This document shows, in pieces, positions 59,421-64,000 of a stretch of DNA of 64,000 nucleotides. Origin of the DNA: Diphasiastrum complanatum. Its lineage: Eukaryota > Streptophyta > Lycopodiopsida > Lycopodiales > Lycopodiaceae. The notes below the pieces were generated by a model. The model searched no databases. It saw only the letters and a program-made list of their open reading frames with translations, and had not been told where the DNA came from. The translations under genes and the position numbers were made by a program. How positions within the stretch are numbered: the first letter of the stretch is position 1; each line of letters starts with the position of its first letter. The stretch lies in NCBI GenBank assembly GCA_029204225.1, contig CM055099.1:67637584-67701583 (forward strand). Direction: 5' to 3'.

Positions 59421-59870
59421 CAATAAAGCTAACTATAAGAGGTAACGAAAGATCCTTCGAGGACATTACTCTCTATAGGAAGCTAGTTGATTCACTCATC
59501 TATCTAAACATTACTAGACCAGATCTAAGCTTTTGTATTGGAATATTGAGTCAATTCATGCAAGATCCTAGTGAGGAGCATTGGAATCTAGGAAAGCGAG
59601 TTTTGAGGTATATTATTGGAACTCGAGATTTTGGCATATTGTACGAGGGATCATCATCTAATCTTTTTGGATTTTCAGATTCAGACTATGCTGGAGATGT
59701 AATGGATAGGAAATACATTAGTGCTTATTGTATTTTCATAGGTGATGGAGCTATATCATGGATGTCTAAGAAACACGCCACTATCTCATTGTCATCTAGT
59801 GATGCCGAGTACAAAGCTTTTACACATTGCACAAAGGAGATGGTATGGATCAAGAGGATTGTTTACAAAT
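59421..59870 (+). pseudogene. Copia RT end and RNase H
   Basis: Continues the copia copy: ITLYRKLVDSLIYLNITRPD, LSFCIGILSQFMQDPSEEHW, YIIGTRDFGILYEGSSSNLF and RNase H with SDSDYAGDVMDRKYISAY, DGAISWMSKKHATISLSSSD and AEYKAFTHCTKEMVWIKRIV. The catalytic Asp and the SSSDAEY motif are present. Homology stops at about 59870, where unrelated sequence begins, so the RNase H end, polypurine tract and 3' LTR are missing. Confidence 0.88.
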
Positions 59871-61035
59871 TCCCTGCTCCAGAGGATTTGCTGCCTTTTT
59901 TCCTGCTTACAACTTTATTTCTTCTTCTACCTACTATCAACAGAGATGGTGGGTTCTTTTTAAGTTTATCTTTTTTGTTTTAGAGCCCATATCAGGTAGA
60001 GTAGATTGATTAATATTGTACTATTTGTCCTTCCTGTCAGAAGACACTCAGATTGGTCACTCTTGCAGAAGAGCACATCCATAAACGACCAATATCAGCA
60101 TGCATGCCAAAACGTTCATCATAGCAGCATGCAAAACCATTGAACAATGACAAAAATTATACTCTTATGCTGCTAAAACAAGTTTGAAATCAAATCCTAA
60201 ACACTACTACACTTGTCTTAATCCACAAAACAAGAAACAAGAAGCTAATCTACAACATTTTAGAAGTTCAAAAATCAAGAAACCAACCAATCTTTTGATT
60301 ATTGGACCTCCCAAGAATAGGGTTGTAAGAGAATATGCAAGAACTACACAACAAACCCAACCTATTTAGTTTACCTGAACACTGATTCCTACATTAATCC
60401 ACAAACAAGAAATGAAATCTAATCCACTCTAGGAAAGCAGGAAAACTAATCCACTCTACTGTCCACAACCAGACACATGGGAGGGAAGGGCAAGATCATG
60501 AATGCATCACTCAAGAAACAAGCATGATCAAGGAGCTCAATGGATGCACCAAACTCGTGGAGGCTCTTCTCATTTGGACATGGAGTGGGTACATTACACA
60601 AAAAGCTCCTCTTCTCAAAGAGGGAGTCTCTTAAATAAGCAAGAGAGCTCCTTAGGTGGCATCCTAGTGGAATTTCCACATTTCACAAAGTACAAGTGGA
60701 ATAATGCTCTCCACTAGAGGTCACCATCAAAAGGTGGCTCACTCTACTTTTTTTAAGAGAGGTCTACTTGCATTTATTACTTTAGCCTTGAAATACTAGT
60801 TCCTACATGGTCATTCCATCTTCCGGGATTCACCATAAGGCTTACACAGTTCTTGCTTGTCATTACTAACTAGTATTACTCGGCTCTCATACTCGGCTCT
60901 CAATCTTCGTTAGTCTCGTCTTCTCAGAGACCTCCTCGGCTAAGGTGAGAGGTACTCTTGGGTAGTTCTGGCCGAGTATCTTGGAGATTCATCAGAATCA
61001 GCCAACAAGAATGATCAAGGATTTTCACTTGTTGA
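59871..61035. other. Unassigned DNA between two copia fragments
   Basis: 1.2 kb with no gene or clear element ends. It contains CTCGGCT repeats near 60880-60900 (ACTCGGCTCTCATACTCGGC). It may be an insertion of an unidentified element. Confidence 0.35.
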
Positions 61036-61314
61036 ATTTTTCAGAGAGCCCAATCATCTTTTGTGACAATCAATCAGCCCAAAGATTGGCAACCAATCCT
61101 ATCTTTCATGCTAGGAGCAAGCATATTGAGGTGCAATATCATTTTGTGAGGGAACAAGTCATTGCAAAGGAGGTGGAGCTTCAACATGTGTCCTCAAGGG
61201 AATGTGAAGATGATATCTTCACCAAAGCATTGGAAAAATATTTGTTCATGAAGCATAGGACATCACTTGGAGTGTTATCAAAGTCCATGCTAGAGCTAGT
61301 TGAAGAGGGAGTGT
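61036..61314 (+). pseudogene. Copia RNase H C-terminus with polypurine tract
   Basis: Reads SPIIFCDNQSAQRLATNPIF, HARSKHIEVQYHFVREQVIA, KEVELQHVSSRECEDDIFTK and HRTSLGVLSKSMLELVEEGV, the complete copia RNase H tail with DNQSA and DIFTKAL. GAAGAGGGAG forms the polypurine tract inside the last codons. It is the same family as the tail at 51150-51348; the segment was cut off from its pol by the DNA at 59871-61035. Confidence 0.88.
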
Positions 61315-61627
61315 GAAAGATTCAACTAGTATGTTCATATTTGTTATATTTCCATATTTGGCAATTTGAGGCCAACTTTGTTTTAGACTTAGAGTTTGAC
61401 TTTTCAAAGTTCATTAGTCTTGATTTCATTTGAATAAACACTTTTTGAAAGTGTGGGAAAGTTAGAAGTCGAGTTTGAGTAGATTCAACTTCGAATGTTG
61501 GGTACTTTGAACCTAGACCCAAAAATAGTAGGGTTAGCATTTTGGTGAGAAAGCCAAGTGGAAAAATAGGGTTTGGACCTGCTATAAAAGGATGTAAATC
61601 ATGGAGAGACACATATTCTCTCTTCTA
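61312..61627 (+). repeat. TGTGAAAG-family LTR, interrupted by a second LTR
   Basis: Starts TGTGAAAGATTCAACTAG and follows the 51345 LTR through the TATA box (CTATAAAAGGA near 61583) to ATTCTCTCTTCT. It is then cut by the inserted minus-strand copy starting at 61628. Confidence 0.85.
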
Positions 61628-62383
<756 letters not shown>

Positions 62384-63700
62384 CTCTCTCTTCAACTAGT
62401 TTTGGCATAGTTTTAACCATACGACTTTGATCCAACTTTAGAATGATCTCCATACTAAGTATAGATCTCCTTTGTAAGGTTCTAAAGTATCTTTCATAAT
62501 TAATATAGAGAATAGTGTCCAAATAGGATGCTTCACTATTTCTTACATCAATTTTACACATCAAGGTATAACTAGAACATGAAGAACCAAATAGAATGTG
62601 AATGAAATGATTCCTCCATGCTTCAAACTTTGAACTTTCTGGAAAATTACAGCAACCAAATAATAAATGTGAGTGATGACCATTTGCTTGCTTGTCTCCT
62701 CCAACTTCGTCCTTTCTTGATATGTCTCCACCATAAAACTCCATGAATGAGACTCCATCTCCATCTTGCTACAAGAAACCATCAAACCTTGGAAATCCAT
62801 GAGTAGGTGGGTACATCAATGATGAAAATCCAGCACCATATGACTCCATAAACCAAGTAGGTTGCACTAGTCCATCTTCAAGATCTACTTGACACAAGAA
62901 AATGACCATGAATTCACCAAAAATTGACAATATCCAAACATTGGCATCAAGTAGCTCAACACTTGAGAACTTGATCATGGATGAGTGATATAATGAACCT
63001 CCAATAGCTTCATTTCCATTAGCAAAACCATCCAAGAATGCTAATACAAGTCCAACAATAAAATATTGCAAGACAATGTAGCTAGTTTTTCCATATCTTG
63101 ACAATTTGCACACATCCACATGAAATAGTTAAACATGAGATAGAACAAGTAAAGTAAACTTGAATGACACTTCCTTGATGCTCCTTTGACCTTACTTGAG
63201 TCTTCATACACCTACAAAAATAGATCCATAACATATTTGCCAATTGACCCTCCTTTGATGCTCTTGACTAGCTCCAAATTGTCACCTTTCATTTTGTGTT
63301 GTTGAAGCCCTTTGAGAGCAACCTCTTGATCTTCCTCTTGACCATCAAAGTCTTTGAAATTTTTCTGTTTTCCAGATCCATTACTTGTTTTTCCAGTATG
63401 AAAACCATGATAACCAATATCCACTTGCATAGTATCATCTACACAAGAAGATTCTCCAAAATATGTGAGTAAAGCAAAGTGAGTCTCTTCCACTTTCTTA
63501 CCTTTCTCTTGATCATGAAAGATATAAAAGATATGAATATCTTCAAACCAAAAACTTTGGAAATGCTCCCTCTCAAATATATGATCTAGCTCCAACAAAA
63601 TCTCATCGATGCTTGATTTTGAACTTCCACAAAGGTTAGTGAAAACAATGTCACCATCATAAATCAAAAGATAGATTCCAAACTTTCCATTTTGCCAAAA
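62384..63700 (-). pseudogene. Modules M2 and M1 in minus-strand non-autonomous copia copy
   Basis: Reading leftward from 63700: FGIYLLIYDGDIVFTNLCGS, SSIDEILLELDHIFEREHFQ, QEKGKKVEETHFALLTYFGE and SSCVDDTMQVDIGYHGFHTG, through LVKSIKGGSIGKYVMDLFL (M1, to about 63212). Then M2 follows at 63119-62560: YIVLQYFIVGLVLAFLDGFA, SSVELLDANVWILSIFGEFM and PTHGFPRFDGFL, stop, QDGDG. The copia tail PKLVEERV ends at the LTR (62384). M1 here is 151 codons without a stop, better preserved than at 41.4 kb. No RT, integrase or RNase H lies between gag and LTR. Confidence 0.55.
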
Positions 63701-64000
63701 GAAGAAGTCTCACCTTGATCTTGCCCTTTAGACCACTTGCCTTTGCCTTTGCCCTTGAACTTGCCTTTGATGAACATAGCATCCTCTTCATATTGAGATG
63801 TCGATGTAAAGCCACCTCCTCTTGATTGAAGCCTATACTCCTCATTCACCAAGATCTCTTGCAAATCCACAATACTTGGCAAAGTCTTTTGAATAGAAAA
63901 ACTTTGAACTAGATTAACATGATTATCCAACAAGACATTAAGTATAACTTGAACAAGTCCTACCTCCTTAATGCTTTCATAAATACATGCTAGCTCATCA
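63664..64000 (-). pseudogene. Copia gag fragment, running off the right edge
   Basis: The minus strand reads LVQVILNVLLDNHVNLVQSF, IQKTLPSIVDLQEILVNEEY and RLQSRGGGFTSTSQYEEDAM, then a basic GKFKGKGKGKWSKGQDQGET. This is the late part of a copia gag (the LP-SV--L--L---E--L segment before the nucleocapsid). The zinc knuckle that should follow is missing: the frame passes straight into M1 (FGKMESLESIF and overlapping FGIYLL). The start lies beyond the window. Confidence 0.7.

Overview
This window looks like repeat-dense nuclear DNA of a land plant. It is AT-rich and crowded with decayed, nested Ty1-copia and Ty3-gypsy retrotransposons and large non-autonomous LTR elements. It also holds six long (CT)n/(GA)n tracts. 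The best-preserved gene is a class I TCP transcription factor, a plant-only family. The low gene density suggests a large genome such as a fern, lycophyte or gymnosperm, but the species cannot be fixed from the sequence alone. I saw no bacterial, organellar, CRISPR, rRNA or tRNA feature.

Layout. 0.3-6.2 kb: a decayed gypsy gag/protease, interrupted by a non-autonomous LTR element with a TGGCGCC-type primer binding site and CT-rich LTRs, itself lying in a copia RNase H. 6.5-12 kb: minus-strand gypsy pol (RT, RNase H, integrase) and a minus-strand copia gag with its primer site and LTR. 12.2-16.9 kb: the TCP gene, with a GC-richer upstream region and an intact 569-codon reading frame. 17-26 kb: long intergenic DNA with little that can be assigned, ending in a copia LTR edge. 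26.9-33.7 kb: two plus-strand copia fragments and a minus-strand copia LTR. 34.0-40.1 kb: a minus-strand, intron-containing gene of unknown function, split by a 4.6-kb LTR element with 1.1-1.2-kb LTRs and no pol. 40.6-46.7 kb: a non-autonomous copia copy carrying non-retroviral reading frames, then a minus-strand copia RT.

46.8-57.6 kb is the least ordinary part. It holds a spliced gene with a zinc-knuckle tail and a RING-H2-like cluster, whose intron is about 1.1 kb of degenerate TTTTGGTACT repeats. It also holds a broken multi-exon gene of an uncharacterised, transposase-like type. An 87-bp near-perfect palindrome follows, and then, convergently, a proline-rich-tailed histone H3/CENH3-like reading frame with one in-frame stop. 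A copia copy with a 647-bp LTR interrupts this part. 57.8-64 kb: further copia LTRs, primer sites and fragments, including one LTR inserted inside another LTR of the same family and a minus-strand non-autonomous copy running off the right edge.

Apart from TCP, and possibly the histone-like frame and the 47-48.8 kb gene, everything recognised is mobile-element remnant or pseudogene. The copia family with LTRs running from TGTGAAAG to CTTTCACA recurs five times. It links the 28.9, 40.6-43, 50-52, 61.0-61.6 and 61.6-64 kb regions as one active lineage that appears to have picked up foreign coding sequence.
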